Shown one piece after another: positions 34,325 to 44,002 of a DNA stretch of 64,000 nt (position 1 is the stretch's first letter; each line of letters begins with the position of its first letter). The notes under the pieces were generated by a model. The model was not told the DNA's origin and did not search any database. It saw nothing but the letters and a program-made list of their open reading frames with translations. The position numbers were made by a program, and so were the translations under genes. The DNA is from Amycolatopsis bullii (GTDB taxonomy: Bacteria > Actinomycetota > Actinomycetes > Mycobacteriales > Pseudonocardiaceae), in contig NZ_BNAW01000022.1 of the NCBI RefSeq assembly GCF_014654205.1, positions 1 to 64,000 of the forward strand, given 5' to 3'.

Positions 34325-35023
34325 TCAGCGCTTCTCGAAGATGAGGTCGTGCGAGACGCGGCCTTCGACGTCGGCGCGCTGCTCGAACTTGGTCACCGGC
34401 CGCCACTCGGGCCGGGGCGCCCAGCCGTCGTACCGGTTCCGCAGGGCCGGTTCCGCGGAGCAGACCTCGAGCATCTGCTCGGCGTAGTTTTCCCAGTCGG
34501 TCGCCATGTGGAAGGTGCCGCCCGGCGCGAGCCGCGACGCCACGAGAGCGGCGAACGACGGCGACACGATCCGCCGTTTGTGGTGCTTCTTCTTCGGCCA
34601 CGGGTCCGGGAAGAACAGCCGCACGCCGTGCAGCGTGTCCGGCTCGACGTGCTCGGTCAGCAGGACGACGGCGTCACCGTGCAGCAGCCGCAGGTTCTCG
34701 ACGCCCAGCTTTTCGGCGCGCAGCATCAGCTGGCCGAGGCCCGGGTCGTAGACCTCGGCCGCGACGTAGTTCAGCTCCGGCGCCGCGGCGGCCAGCTGCG
34801 ACGTCGTCTCGCCCATGCCGGAGCCGATCTCCAGCATCACCGGCGCCTCGCGGCCGAACCACGCGGTGAAGTCCAGCGGCCCTTCGGGCAGCTCGCTCAC
34901 CGTGCGGCCCAGCCGCGGCCAGTGGTCGTCCCACGCCCGCTGCTGCCCGACGGTCATCCGGCCACCGCGCTTGACGTAACTGACCACGCTGCGCAGCCGA
35001 CGTCCGCCTTCCTCGTTTTGCAC
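34325..35023 (-). CDS. trmB: tRNA (guanine-N7-)-methyltransferase
   Basis: A 232-residue Rossmann-fold SAM methyltransferase. The SAM-binding EIGSGMGE is at ~65-72 and the TrmB signature FFPDPWPKKKHHKRR is at ~137-151. It methylates G46 in the variable loop of tRNA. The GTG start at 35023 gives a basic ~20-residue N-terminal extension before the conserved core. It lies 9 bases after the hypothetical gene at 35033, so it is probably the second gene of that transcript. Confidence 0.94.
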   Translation of the reverse strand: MQNEEGGRRLRSVVSYVKRGGRMTVGQQRAWDDHWPRLGRTVSELPEGPLDFTAWFGREAPVMLEIGSGMGETTSQLAAAAPELNYVAAEVYDPGLGQLMLRAEKLGVENLRLLHGDAVVLLTEHVEPDTLHGVRLFFPDPWPKKKHHKRRIVSPSFAALVASRLAPGGTFHMATDWENYAEQMLEVCSAEPALRNRYDGWAPRPEWRPVTKFEQRADVEGRVSHDLIFEKR

Positions 35024-35032
35024 CCGCCGAGG

Positions 35033-35608
35033 TTAACGAACGGCTTCGATCACCCCGAGACGCGACCGCAGTCCGGCGAGCCCGGCGATCGGGATCGGGT
35101 CCGGCGTCGGCCCGGTGTGCGCCGGCAGGACGTCGATCCAGCCCTCGTGCCGGTCGGTGTTCATCACCGTGGTGGGAATCGCGTGTCCCGATTTCCCGCG
35201 TTCGGACGGCATGAACTCCCAGTAGCCGGATTCGCCGTCCGCGGCCCACGGGACGAATTCCCACCCCGGGCGCCTGCCGAGCAGTTGCGCGATCCGGTCC
35301 TCGACGCGGAAACCCTGTTCCCGGGAATCGAGCTTGCCGTCGGCCATCGCGCGCAGCCACCACGGCGCGGGGATCGGCCCGGCCATCCCGGCCGAAGCGC
35401 GGAACAGGGCCAGGACGCTGTCTTCGGGCGCGCGGTGCACCCACGCCCGGCGGAGTTCGGACGGCGTCGCGGCCGTCATGGCGGCTTGCGGGAGTTCGAT
35501 CGCCCGCGACCATTCGAGGTCCAGCATGGGTTCGAGCCGGGGAGCGTCGCCTTCGACGCGGGCTCGGGGAATCGTGCCACCCAATTCTTGCCCGGTGTCC
35601 ACCGTCAA
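35033..35608 (-). CDS. Hypothetical protein upstream of trmB
   Basis: A 191-residue cytosolic protein with no signal peptide, TM helix or recognisable motif. It is Trp/Pro rich (WVHRAPEDSVLALF, GWEFVPWAADGESGYWEFMPSERGKSGHA). The start is unusual: TTG at 35608, selected because GGAGG lies 6 bases upstream; a GTG at 35602 would have a 12-base gap. It is probably transcribed with trmB. I do not recognise the family. Confidence 0.7.
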   Translation of the reverse strand: MTVDTGQELGGTIPRARVEGDAPRLEPMLDLEWSRAIELPQAAMTAATPSELRRAWVHRAPEDSVLALFRASAGMAGPIPAPWWLRAMADGKLDSREQGFRVEDRIAQLLGRRPGWEFVPWAADGESGYWEFMPSERGKSGHAIPTTVMNTDRHEGWIDVLPAHTGPTPDPIPIAGLAGLRSRLGVIEAVR

Positions 35609-35761
35609 GATTCACCTCCAGGGGGAGTTCAGACGGGTCCGGTGCTCTCACTTATGAATTTTGCCTGGTCGTAGCAGTATGTCCGGTGCCTGTGAGAGAA
35701 GCCACAGCTGTTTCACCTTTTGTTAACAAGGTTTTGTGCGGTATTGAGACGGCGGTCACGC

Positions 35762-36513
35762 TCAGGCGTCGCGTCGGGCCGTCACGAGTACCCCGGCCGC
35801 CACCAGGGCGACGGTGATCGCCGCGAAGTAACCCAAGTACCCCCACGGGCCGAGCGGCGCGGGCGCCAGCCCCAGCGGTCCCGCGGCGAACCCGCCCGCC
35901 CCGACGAACTCGTCGGCGGCGTGGAACGGCATCCACTGGTAGACGTGCTTGCCGATGCCCGGAATGAAGACCAAGAGCCCTTCGAGCACCTGGGTCCACA
36001 CGATGACCACCGTCAGCGCGAAGGCGACGCTGCGCAGCAGGAGCGCCACGCCGACCCCCGCCACCGCGGTGAACAGGAAGACCAGGCTCTGGCCGAGCAC
36101 CGCGCGCCAGTCCGCGGCGGTGTGCAGCGCGAAGTCGGCGTCCGGCTGCACCAATGCGGCCATCGCCCACGAACCGAAGCCGATGACCAGCCCGAGCACC
36201 GCGCCCACCGCGCCGACGACCACGACCTTGGCCAGCAGCGCGGGCACCCGGCTCGGCACCGCCTGGAAGGTCAGCCGCATGGTGCCCCAATTGAACTCCG
36301 ACGCCGTCGCGAGCACCGCCAGGACGAGCAGCACGGTCCGGCCGTTGCCGCTCACGAGCTGGCTGTTGCCGACGGTCGGCGGGAGTTCCGGGCCGGCCAG
36401 CGCGAAGAACAGCGCGGTCAGCGCGATCGGCGCGACGATCGCGATGGTCAGGCACCACACCGGCGCGCGGGTGCTGAAGAGCTTGATGCGCTCGGCGCGC
36501 AGGAGGTTGGTGA

Positions 36514-36517
<4 letters not shown>
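35762..36517 (-). CDS. ABC-2 type permease (second module)
   Basis: A 251-residue membrane protein with about six TM helices. It opens with LLRAERIKLFSTRAPVWC, nearly the same as the other permease at 37560 (LAVERIKLFSTRSPWWC), so the two modules arose by duplication. The start ATG overlaps the stop of its ATPase gene. It should export a drug, lipid or antibiotic-like molecule with the ATPase. Confidence 0.88.
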
Positions 36518-37455
<938 letters not shown>

Positions 37456-37488
37456 GAGCTCCCCGTCCGTCCAGGCGAGCCTACTGCG

Positions 37489-37539
37489 AAACACCGGATC
37501 CGGGTCGCCCCCCGACAGCGCGACCCGGATCCGGTGTTT
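37489..37539. terminator. Strong 20-bp stem between two ABC modules
   Basis: Perfect 20-bp arms (37489-37508 and 37520-37539) with an 11-base loop. It lies 20 bases past the permease stop (37560) of the upstream module and before the second ATPase, so it probably isolates the two operons. No U-tract follows. Confidence 0.7.
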
Positions 37540-37559
37540 CCCCTTTCCCCTGTTACCCC

Positions 37560-38312
37560 CTAGGCGTCCCGCTTCTTCGCGACCCCGAGCGCGATGAGCA
37601 GGAACACGATGGCGATGCCGGCGAAGTACGCCAGCGCCCAGCCCGGGCTCAGCGGCGAGTCCGACGGCGGCGGGCCGTCGCCCCCGGCGGCGGAGCCGCG
37701 CAGGAACTTGTTCGCCACGTTGAACGGCAGCCACTCGTGGATGTGGTGCCCGATCTTCGGGATGAGCTGCACCAGCTCTTCGACGGCCAAGTAGTAGATG
37801 AGCAGCAGGGCGATGGCGCCGGCGCTGTGCCGGATGAGGATCCCGAGCGCGACGGCCAGCACGGCGGCGACCGCGAACACCGGCCCGAGCCCGGCGACGT
37901 TCATCCAGTCCTGCGTGGTGTGCAGGCCGATGCCGTCGTTCGGCCGCATCAGCATGCTGAGGCCGAGGGCGCCGAACGCGGCGATCTCCCCGATGACCAG
38001 CGCCATCAGCGCGACGACGATCGCCTTGGCGACCAGCGCCGGCGAGCGGTGCGGCACCGCCTGGAAGGTCGTCCGGATGGTGTTGAAGCGGTATTCGGTG
38101 GTCACCGCGAGCGCGGCGAGCACCATGACGACGGCGATGCCGAACTGGGAACCGCCGAACTGGGTGGCGGCCACGGTGACCGGCTCGTCGGCGGGCGACG
38201 CGCCGGAGAAGATGGCGGCGAACCCGATGGCCAGTGCCAGGGTGATGAGCGCGCACCACCAGGGCGAGCGGGTGCTGAACAGTTTGATGCGTTCGACCGC
38301 GAGCAGGTTCAT
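37560..38312 (-). CDS. ABC-2 type permease (first module)
   Basis: A 250-residue protein with about six TM helices and an N-terminal LAVERIKLFSTRSPWWC. It contains TEYRFNTIRTTFQAVPHRSPALVAKA, mirrored by SEFNWGTMRLTFQAVPSRVPALLAKV in the second module. It sits 17 bases after its ATPase gene and would form the membrane half of the exporter. A hairpin follows. Confidence 0.88.
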   Translation of the reverse strand: MNLLAVERIKLFSTRSPWWCALITLALAIGFAAIFSGASPADEPVTVAATQFGGSQFGIAVVMVLAALAVTTEYRFNTIRTTFQAVPHRSPALVAKAIVVALMALVIGEIAAFGALGLSMLMRPNDGIGLHTTQDWMNVAGLGPVFAVAAVLAVALGILIRHSAGAIALLLIYYLAVEELVQLIPKIGHHIHEWLPFNVANKFLRGSAAGGDGPPPSDSPLSPGWALAYFAGIAIVFLLIALGVAKKRDA

Positions 38313-38329
38313 GATCTTGGTTTCCCCGG

Positions 38330-39268
38330 TTACTTGGCGGACTCGAGCACGTGCTGCGCCTCGGCGTCGAGGCCGGTGTGGTACTCGACGGAGTCGCCGG
38401 TGATCTGCATGAAGGCCTGCTCGAGCGAGCCGGTCTGCGGGCTCAGCTCGTGCAGCACGATCCGGTTGGCGGCGGCGATCTCGCCGATCTTGTCGCTGTC
38501 CATCCCGGACACCACGAGCGCGCCGGCCTCGGCGGCGACCCCGGCGCTGGCGCGCTGCAGAGCGTCCTGGAGCTCGGCCAGCTGCGGAGAGCGCACCTTC
38601 ACCGTGTTCTCGGCCGCGCGGGAGACGAAGTCTTGGGTGGACGACTGCGAAATCAGCTGCCCCCGGCCGATCACCACGAGGTTGCTCGCGGTCAGCGCCA
38701 TCTCCGAAAGCAGGTGGCTCGACACGAAAACCGTGCGGCCTTCGTCGGCCAGCCGGTGCATGAACTTCCGGATCCAGAGGATGCCCTCGGGGTCGAGGCC
38801 GTTCACCGGCTCGTCGAACAGCAGCACCTCGGGGTCGCCGAGCAGGGCGGCCGCGATGCCGAGACGCTGCGACATGCCGAGCGAGAACCCGCCGGCGCGC
38901 TTGTTCGCGACGCTGGTCAGGCCGACCGTCTCGAGGACTTCGTCGACGCGGCTCGCCGGGATGCGGTTGGACTTCGCCATCCAGAGCAGGTGGGCGCGCG
39001 CCGAACGGTTCGGGTGCACCCACTTCGCGTCGAGCAGCGCGCCGACGGTGCGCAGCGGCTCCTTGAGGTCGTGGTACTTCTTGCCCCCGATGGTGACCTG
39101 GCCGCCCGTCGGGTTGTCCAGGCCCAGGATCATCCGCATGGTGGTGGACTTGCCGGCTCCGTTCGGACCGAGGAAGCCGGTGACCTGTCCCGCGGACACG
39201 GAGAACGACAGGTTGTTCACCGCCAGCGTCTTTCCGTACCGTTTGGTGAGGCTCGTTGCCTCGATCAT
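38330..39268 (-). CDS. ABC transporter ATP-binding protein (first module)
   Basis: A 312-residue ATPase with Walker A FLGPNGAGKSTTM, signature FSLGMSQRLGIAAALLGDP, Walker B VLLFDEPVNGLDPEG and SSHLLSEM, then a C-terminal extension. It is a clear paralog of the ATPase at 36514, including a shared SPxTGSLEQAxxxxT segment near the end. It is the first gene in a minus-strand run that faces away from a TetR regulator 196 bases upstream, which may control it. Confidence 0.92.
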   Translation of the reverse strand: MIEATSLTKRYGKTLAVNNLSFSVSAGQVTGFLGPNGAGKSTTMRMILGLDNPTGGQVTIGGKKYHDLKEPLRTVGALLDAKWVHPNRSARAHLLWMAKSNRIPASRVDEVLETVGLTSVANKRAGGFSLGMSQRLGIAAALLGDPEVLLFDEPVNGLDPEGILWIRKFMHRLADEGRTVFVSSHLLSEMALTASNLVVIGRGQLISQSSTQDFVSRAAENTVKVRSPQLAELQDALQRASAGVAAEAGALVVSGMDSDKIGEIAAANRIVLHELSPQTGSLEQAFMQITGDSVEYHTGLDAEAQHVLESAK

Positions 39269-39438
39269 GGCTGCTCCTCTTCCGCCCCTCGCTTACGACG
39301 CGTTCATCGTCGCGGGTCGGGGACGGTTGCGCGTCACCCTGAAGGCCGAACCGCTCCCCCTACCTGAGTAGTACCTTGCTGGCTCTTCGGCCGATGCGCG
39401 ATCCGTGATGACCCTGAGTCGACCCTGATTCGACGTCA

Positions 39439-39460
39439 TTAATGAACTGTGGTTCAATAA
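39439..39460. promoter_or_regulatory. Palindromic operator upstream of tetR
   Basis: TTAATGAAC-TGTG-GTTCAATAA, an imperfect 22-base palindrome (one mismatched pair), ends 4 bases before the TetR GTG at 39465. It is a good candidate for TetR self-repression and may also affect the divergent ABC operon. Confidence 0.6.
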
Positions 39461-39464
39461 CTGC

Positions 39465-40052
39465 GTGGCCCGGCCGAGGAGCATCACCGACGAGCGGCTG
39501 CTGGCCGCGGCGGAGACCGTGATCGGCCGCTGCGGCCCCGGTTTCACGCTCGCGCAGGTGGCGGCGGAGGCCGGGGTTTCGGTCGGCACGGTCGCGCAGC
39601 GGTTCGGCTCGAAGAGCGGCCTGCTGCAGGCGATGAGCCGGCGGGCCACGCGGCGGGCGGTCGAGCAGATGCGGGAGTGCGCCGAGCGGGCGGACGACCC
39701 GGTCGGCGGCCTGCGCGCCGCGGCGGTGTCGGTCTACGCGGTGCTCGGGGACGCCGAAGAGGCGGCGAACCACCTGGGCCAGCTCGGTGTGGACATCGGC
39801 GACCCGGTGCTGCGGTCGTTGCTGGGCGAGCACTTCACGGCGGTCGAAGAAGAACTGCGGCGGCTCGTGCGGGCGGCGGCTCCTTCGCTGCCGCGCGCGC
39901 CGAGCGTGCCGCGGGCGGCCCGGGTCGTGCTGGACGTGATCAACGGGGTGTCGCTCGACTGGTCGATCCGGCCGCACGGGCGGCTGGCCGACCGGCTGGC
40001 GGAGGACGTCGACGCGGTGCTGACCGCGTGGCGGGGACGGGAGGATTCATGA
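39465..40052 (+). CDS. TetR family transcriptional regulator
   Basis: A 195-residue protein with the N-terminal HTH (TDERLLAAAETVIGRCGPGFTLAQVAAEAGVSVGTVAQRFGSKSGLLQAM). The C-terminal ligand-binding domain has no close signature. It overlaps the SDR gene by 4 bases (ATGA), so a small-molecule substrate of that SDR may be the ligand. The 22-base palindrome at its start suggests autoregulation. GTG start with a short leader. Confidence 0.9.
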   Translation: MARPRSITDERLLAAAETVIGRCGPGFTLAQVAAEAGVSVGTVAQRFGSKSGLLQAMSRRATRRAVEQMRECAERADDPVGGLRAAAVSVYAVLGDAEEAANHLGQLGVDIGDPVLRSLLGEHFTAVEEELRRLVRAAAPSLPRAPSVPRAARVVLDVINGVSLDWSIRPHGRLADRLAEDVDAVLTAWRGREDS

Positions 40053-40960
40053 GCTTGGAAGGCAAGGTTGCCGTGGTCACCGGGGCGACCCGGGGCTGTG
40101 GCCGGGCGATCGCGGTGGAGCTGGGCCGCGCGGGCGCGACGGTGTACGTCACCGGCCGCACGACGCGCGAAACGACGTCACCGATGAAGCGACCGGAGAC
40201 GATCGAAGAGACGGGCGAGCTGGTCGAAGCGGCGGGCGGCAAGGCGGTGGTGGTCCGCTGCGACTTCACCTCGGTGTCCGATGTGGACGCGCTGAAGGCC
40301 CGCATTGAGTCCGAAGTGGACGGAATCGACATCCTGGTCGACGACGTCTGGGGCGGCGACATGTACTTCCACTTCGACGCGCCCTACTGGGAGACACCGC
40401 TGGAGGACGCACTGACCCTGACGCACAACGCGCTCGACACGCACCTCATCGCGTTGCACAAGCTCCTGCCGCTGGTGGTCGCCCGCCGCGGCCTGGTCCT
40501 CGAGGTGACCGACGGCGACAACGACGACTACGTCGGCGCGGGCTTCCCCTACTACCTGGCCAAGTGCGGCATCCGCGCGCTCGGCCGGGCTCTCGGTGTG
40601 GAGCTGAAGAAGTACGACTGCGTCGGCCTCGCGGTGACGCCGGGCTTCCTCCGTTCCGAGTCGATGCTCGACCACTTCGAGGTCACCGAGGACAACTGGC
40701 GCGACGCGGTCGGCAAGCTCGCGCCGGTCGACTTCAAGATCTCCGAGACGCCGTACCTCCTGGCCCGCGGCGTTGCGGCCCTGGCGCAGGACCCGGAGGT
40801 CGCCCGCTTCGCCGGCCAGACCCTGGCGTCCTGGACCCTGATGAAGGAGTACGGCTACACGGACATCGACGGCGACCGCCCGGACTTCGGCCGCTGGCTC
40901 ACCGAAGTCCGCCACGCGGGCAAGGACCCGGCGACCACCCCACCGGACGACTTCCGCTGA
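40049..40960 (+). CDS. SDR family oxidoreductase
   Basis: A 303-residue SDR of the DHRS1-like extended type. NAD(P) binding TGATRGCG is at ~12-19 and Tyr-x3-Lys appears in FPYYLAKCG. The usual catalytic Ser after VLEVT is replaced by Asp (TDGDN), so activity may differ from classical SDRs. It overlaps the TetR gene start to stop. It ends 2 bases before a long palindromic repeat. Confidence 0.85.
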   Translation: MSLEGKVAVVTGATRGCGRAIAVELGRAGATVYVTGRTTRETTSPMKRPETIEETGELVEAAGGKAVVVRCDFTSVSDVDALKARIESEVDGIDILVDDVWGGDMYFHFDAPYWETPLEDALTLTHNALDTHLIALHKLLPLVVARRGLVLEVTDGDNDDYVGAGFPYYLAKCGIRALGRALGVELKKYDCVGLAVTPGFLRSESMLDHFEVTEDNWRDAVGKLAPVDFKISETPYLLARGVAALAQDPEVARFAGQTLASWTLMKEYGYTDIDGDRPDFGRWLTEVRHAGKDPATTPPDDFR

Positions 40961-40961
40961 G

Positions 40962-41028
40962 CGTCACTTTCCCTATGAAAGTGCCGCGCCGGACGTCCGT
41001 AGGTGCAACTTTCATAGGGAAAGTGACG
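40962..41028. repeat. Long inverted repeat with CACTTTC...GAAAGTG core
   Basis: Perfect 21-bp arms (40962-40982 and 41008-41028) around a 25-base loop. Each arm contains the smaller palindrome CACTTTC-CCTAT-GAAAGTG, complete or with one change. It follows the SDR stop, so it may act as a terminator, and it is the left flank of the DUF559 gene. Confidence 0.8.
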
Positions 41029-41120
41029 GGTTGGGGAGGGAATTCGGGGGATGGGGACAACTGTGGCCCAGTTGATCTTGAGGCGGCCTGGCTGTCGGTG
41101 GTCCGCCGCAGCCTGGGCAG

Positions 41121-42011
41121 ATGTTCAGCCTCCGCAACAGTGACCTGATCGACTTCGCCGAGCCCTTCATCGGGACCCACGCCGTGGCCGAAGGTGCGTT
41201 GACGTCGTGTGCCTTGCGATCGCCTCTGTTCACCCGGTTGTTCCGGAACGTCTACGTCGCCTCGACGACCGAAGTGACGCATGCGATGCGATGCCGGGCC
41301 GCTGCTTTGCTCGCACCGGGTGACGCCGTCCTGTCGGGGTGTTCGGCTGCGGCCGTCAAGGGCTTGGAACTGGTCGGTTCGCACGACCCGGTCGAATTCG
41401 TCGTGCCGGAAAACGTGGGGTTCGCGCGACAGGCGGGGCTGCACATCCGGCGAACCTGCCGGAGAGACATCGACAGTGAGCCGTGGGAAGGCGTCCGGCT
41501 CGCCACACCCCTGCGGCTCGCCTTGGACACCCTCACGAACACCAAGCTCCACCGTTCGCTTCCCCGGGTCGTCGGCTACCTCGACGTTCTCCTCCGCAGC
41601 GGCTTGGTGAACCTGGCCGAGCTGCACAACTACCTCGGATCACGCCGCGACAACGGAATGGTGCGGGCCAGGAAGGCGGTCGAGCTGGCGGACGCGCGTT
41701 CGGAGAGTGTTCCCGAGTCGGAGCTGCGAGTGTGGCTCACCGTCGCCGGCCTCAAGCCGGAGGTTCAGGTCGACGTCGTGAGCAGAAGAGGTCACTTCCT
41801 CGGCCGTCTCGACTTGGGGTTCCCCGCGCAGAAGCTGGCGATCGAATACGACGGCGAGTGGCATCTCGAAGGCATCCAGCCGCAGCTCGACGCGCAGCGC
41901 CGCACCGCGATCGAGGCCGAGGGCTGGCGCTTCCTGATCGTCACCAAGGTGGAGTTGTACGGCGAGCCGAAGCGCGTGGTCGCGAGCGTTCGCGCGGCAC
42001 TTTCCCTATGA
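41121..42011 (+). CDS. DUF559-type endonuclease-like protein with AbiEi-like N-terminus
   Basis: A 296-residue cytosolic protein. The N-terminal ~150 residues resemble the AbiEi antitoxin/transcriptional-regulator type seen in actinobacterial DUF559 proteins. The C-terminal ~100 residues look like a Vsr/DUF559 PD-(D/E)xK fold: ESELRVWL, RLDLGF and AIEYDGEWH supply the acidic residues. By eye its GC is below that of the neighbours. It is bracketed by palindromic repeats, and its stop codon lies within the right one. Whether it acts as a nuclease is unproven. Confidence 0.7.
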   Translation: MFSLRNSDLIDFAEPFIGTHAVAEGALTSCALRSPLFTRLFRNVYVASTTEVTHAMRCRAAALLAPGDAVLSGCSAAAVKGLELVGSHDPVEFVVPENVGFARQAGLHIRRTCRRDIDSEPWEGVRLATPLRLALDTLTNTKLHRSLPRVVGYLDVLLRSGLVNLAELHNYLGSRRDNGMVRARKAVELADARSESVPESELRVWLTVAGLKPEVQVDVVSRRGHFLGRLDLGFPAQKLAIEYDGEWHLEGIQPQLDAQRRTAIEAEGWRFLIVTKVELYGEPKRVVASVRAALSL

Positions 42012-42018
42012 AAGTTGC
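41997..42018. repeat. Right-hand copy of CACTTTC...GAAAGT repeat
   Basis: GCACTTTCCCTATGAAAGTTGC repeats the arm of the 40962-41028 element, and supplies the stop codon TGA of the DUF559 gene (42009-42011). It also precedes the convergent response regulator stop. Confidence 0.75.
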
Positions 42019-42027
42019 GCTGAGGAT

Positions 42028-42684
42028 TCAGCCGAGGCCGGGGCGGGCGAGGCCGGTTTCGTAGGCCAGCACCACCGCCTGCACCCGGTCCCGCAGCTCC
42101 AGCTTCGCCAGGATCCGGCCGACGTGCGTCTTCACCGTCGCCTCGGACAGGAACAGCGTCTCGGCGATCTCCAGGTTCGACATGCCCTTGGCGATCAGCA
42201 CGAGCACCTCGCGCTCGCGGTCGGTGAGGACGTCCAGCTCGGCGGTGTCCCGCATCGGCGGGCCGCCGGTGCCGACGAAGCGGTCCAGGAGCCGGCGGGT
42301 CACCGACGGCGAAACCACCGCGTCACCCGAAGCGACCGCGCGCAGCGCCGACACCAGGTGGTCGGGCTGGGTGTCCTTGAGCAGGAACCCGCTCGCCCCG
42401 CCCTGGAGTGCCGCGTAGACGTACTCGTCGAGGTCGAACGTCGTCATCACCAGCACCCGCGCGGTGCCGTCGGCGACGATCCGCTTCGTCGCCTCGACGC
42501 CGTCGAGCACCGGCATCCGGACGTCCATCAGCACGACGTCGGGCCGCAGCCGCGAAGCCAGCTCGATCGCCTGCGCGCCGTCGCCCGCCTCGCCGACGAC
42601 GTCGATGTCGGCTTGGGCACCCAGCACCATCCGGAACCCGACGCGCATCAGTTCCTGGTCGTCGACGACCACCACCCGGATCAC
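42028..42684 (-). CDS. NarL/LuxR-family response regulator
   Basis: A 218-residue protein. Receiver DD at 8-9, D54 in VLMDVRMPV, K in FLLKD, and a C-terminal LuxR HTH (LTDREREVLVLIAKGMSNLEIAETLFLSEATVKTHVGRIL). GTG 42684 overlaps the kinase stop (GTGA). It is a close relative of the regulator at 28664, sharing TTFDLDEYV and GGASGFLLKD-type segments. The target is not evident. Confidence 0.93.
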   Translation of the reverse strand: MIRVVVVDDQELMRVGFRMVLGAQADIDVVGEAGDGAQAIELASRLRPDVVLMDVRMPVLDGVEATKRIVADGTARVLVMTTFDLDEYVYAALQGGASGFLLKDTQPDHLVSALRAVASGDAVVSPSVTRRLLDRFVGTGGPPMRDTAELDVLTDREREVLVLIAKGMSNLEIAETLFLSEATVKTHVGRILAKLELRDRVQAVVLAYETGLARPGLG

Positions 42685-43874
42685 TTGTCCAACCTAACCG
42701 GCAGGGTCGCCCGGACCTGCCATCCACCGCCCGGAGCCGGGCCCACGTCCAACTTCCCGCCGTACACGTGCGCGCGCTCGCGCATGCCGATCAAGCCGTT
42801 CCCGCCCGGCAGCCGGGGATCGCGCCGCCCGGCCGGCACCAGCTGCGGGACGCGGCCGGCGCCGTCGTCGGACACCAGCACCTCGACCAGGTCGCCGGTG
42901 CGGTGCACCCGCACCGAAGCGGTCGCGCCGCGCCCGGCGTGCTTGAGCGTGTTGGTCAGCGACTCCTGCACGATCCGGTAGATGCCGAGCGAGACGCCGG
43001 CCGGCAGGTCGCCGAGCTCGCCGAGCTCCAGGTCCACCGGCACCCCGGCGGTGCGCATCCGGTCGGCCAGGTCGGCGAGGGCGTGCGCGTCCGGCTGCGG
43101 CACCCGGGGCTCGCCGTCCGCGTCGTCGCTGCGGAGCACGTCCAGCAGGCGCCGCAGTTCGCCGAGCGCGCCGCGGCCGGTCTCGGAAATCGTTTGCAGG
43201 GCCCGGTGAGCGAGCTCGGGGTTGCTCTGGATCGCGTACGACGCGCCGTCGGCCTGCACGACCATGACGCTCACCGCGTGCGCGACGACGTCGTGCAGCT
43301 CACGCGCGATCCGCCCGCGCTCTTCGGCCACCGCGATCCGGGTGGCCTGGTCGCGTTCGGTCTCGAGCAGGTGCAACCGGGCCTCCACTTCGACGTCGTA
43401 GGCGCGCCGGGCCCCGACGAACTCGCCGAGGGTCCAGCACAGGGCGATCCCGAACGCGAGGAACAACGCGGAGATGACGAGCTCGTCCGGCCGGTCCAGC
43501 ACGGCCTGCAGGACCGACGCGGCCACGACCGCGCCGACGTACACCAGCCCCTGCCGCCGCCCGGCGTAGACGACGACCGAGTAGATGCTCATGGCCAGCC
43601 CGGCGACGCTGCCGATGCCGAGCATGAGCGACGCGTGCACGACGCTCACCACCAGCACGACGTACGCCGACCACAGCGGCGACTTTCGCCGGAACACCAG
43701 CGGCGTCACCATCGCGATGTTCACCGGCACGGCGACGTACCAGGGCGGCACGTCCGGGAGCTCGGCGAGCCCGTCGGCGGCGAACAGCAGCAGGTCGAAC
43801 AGGCCGAGCAGGACGGCGAGCACCGAGTCGCCCGCCATGGGGTGGGCACGCATCCACAGGCTCAGCCGTCGCAC
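42681..43874 (-). CDS. DesK-type sensor histidine kinase
   Basis: A 397-residue protein with about four to five TM helices in the first ~150 residues, a linker helix, then HisKA_3 RELHDVVAHAV (H194) and an ATPase domain (GIYRIVQESLTNTLKHA; GNGLIGMRERA). It pairs with the regulator it overlaps by 4 bases. TAGTGT lies 6 bases before GTG 43874, so the transcript is probably leaderless. It is divergent from the dynamin cluster. Confidence 0.92.
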   Translation of the reverse strand: MRRLSLWMRAHPMAGDSVLAVLLGLFDLLLFAADGLAELPDVPPWYVAVPVNIAMVTPLVFRRKSPLWSAYVVLVVSVVHASLMLGIGSVAGLAMSIYSVVVYAGRRQGLVYVGAVVAASVLQAVLDRPDELVISALFLAFGIALCWTLGEFVGARRAYDVEVEARLHLLETERDQATRIAVAEERGRIARELHDVVAHAVSVMVVQADGASYAIQSNPELAHRALQTISETGRGALGELRRLLDVLRSDDADGEPRVPQPDAHALADLADRMRTAGVPVDLELGELGDLPAGVSLGIYRIVQESLTNTLKHAGRGATASVRVHRTGDLVEVLVSDDGAGRVPQLVPAGRRDPRLPGGNGLIGMRERAHVYGGKLDVGPAPGGGWQVRATLPVRLDK

Positions 43875-43880
43875 CAGGCA

Positions 43881-43886
43881 ACACTA
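43881..43886 (-). promoter_or_regulatory. -10-like TAGTGT for the second kinase
   Basis: A TANNNT hexamer 6 bases from GTG 43874. Confidence 0.45.
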
Positions 43887-44002
43887 GGTGGCGCCGCGGG
43901 AACCGCGCGTCGGCCGCCGGTACCACCTTCGGTGCGACCTGGGGATGACCCGCATGGCACGATTCACCGGGTGGTCGCCTACGACGGGGAGGGCTGGGGG
44001 CC

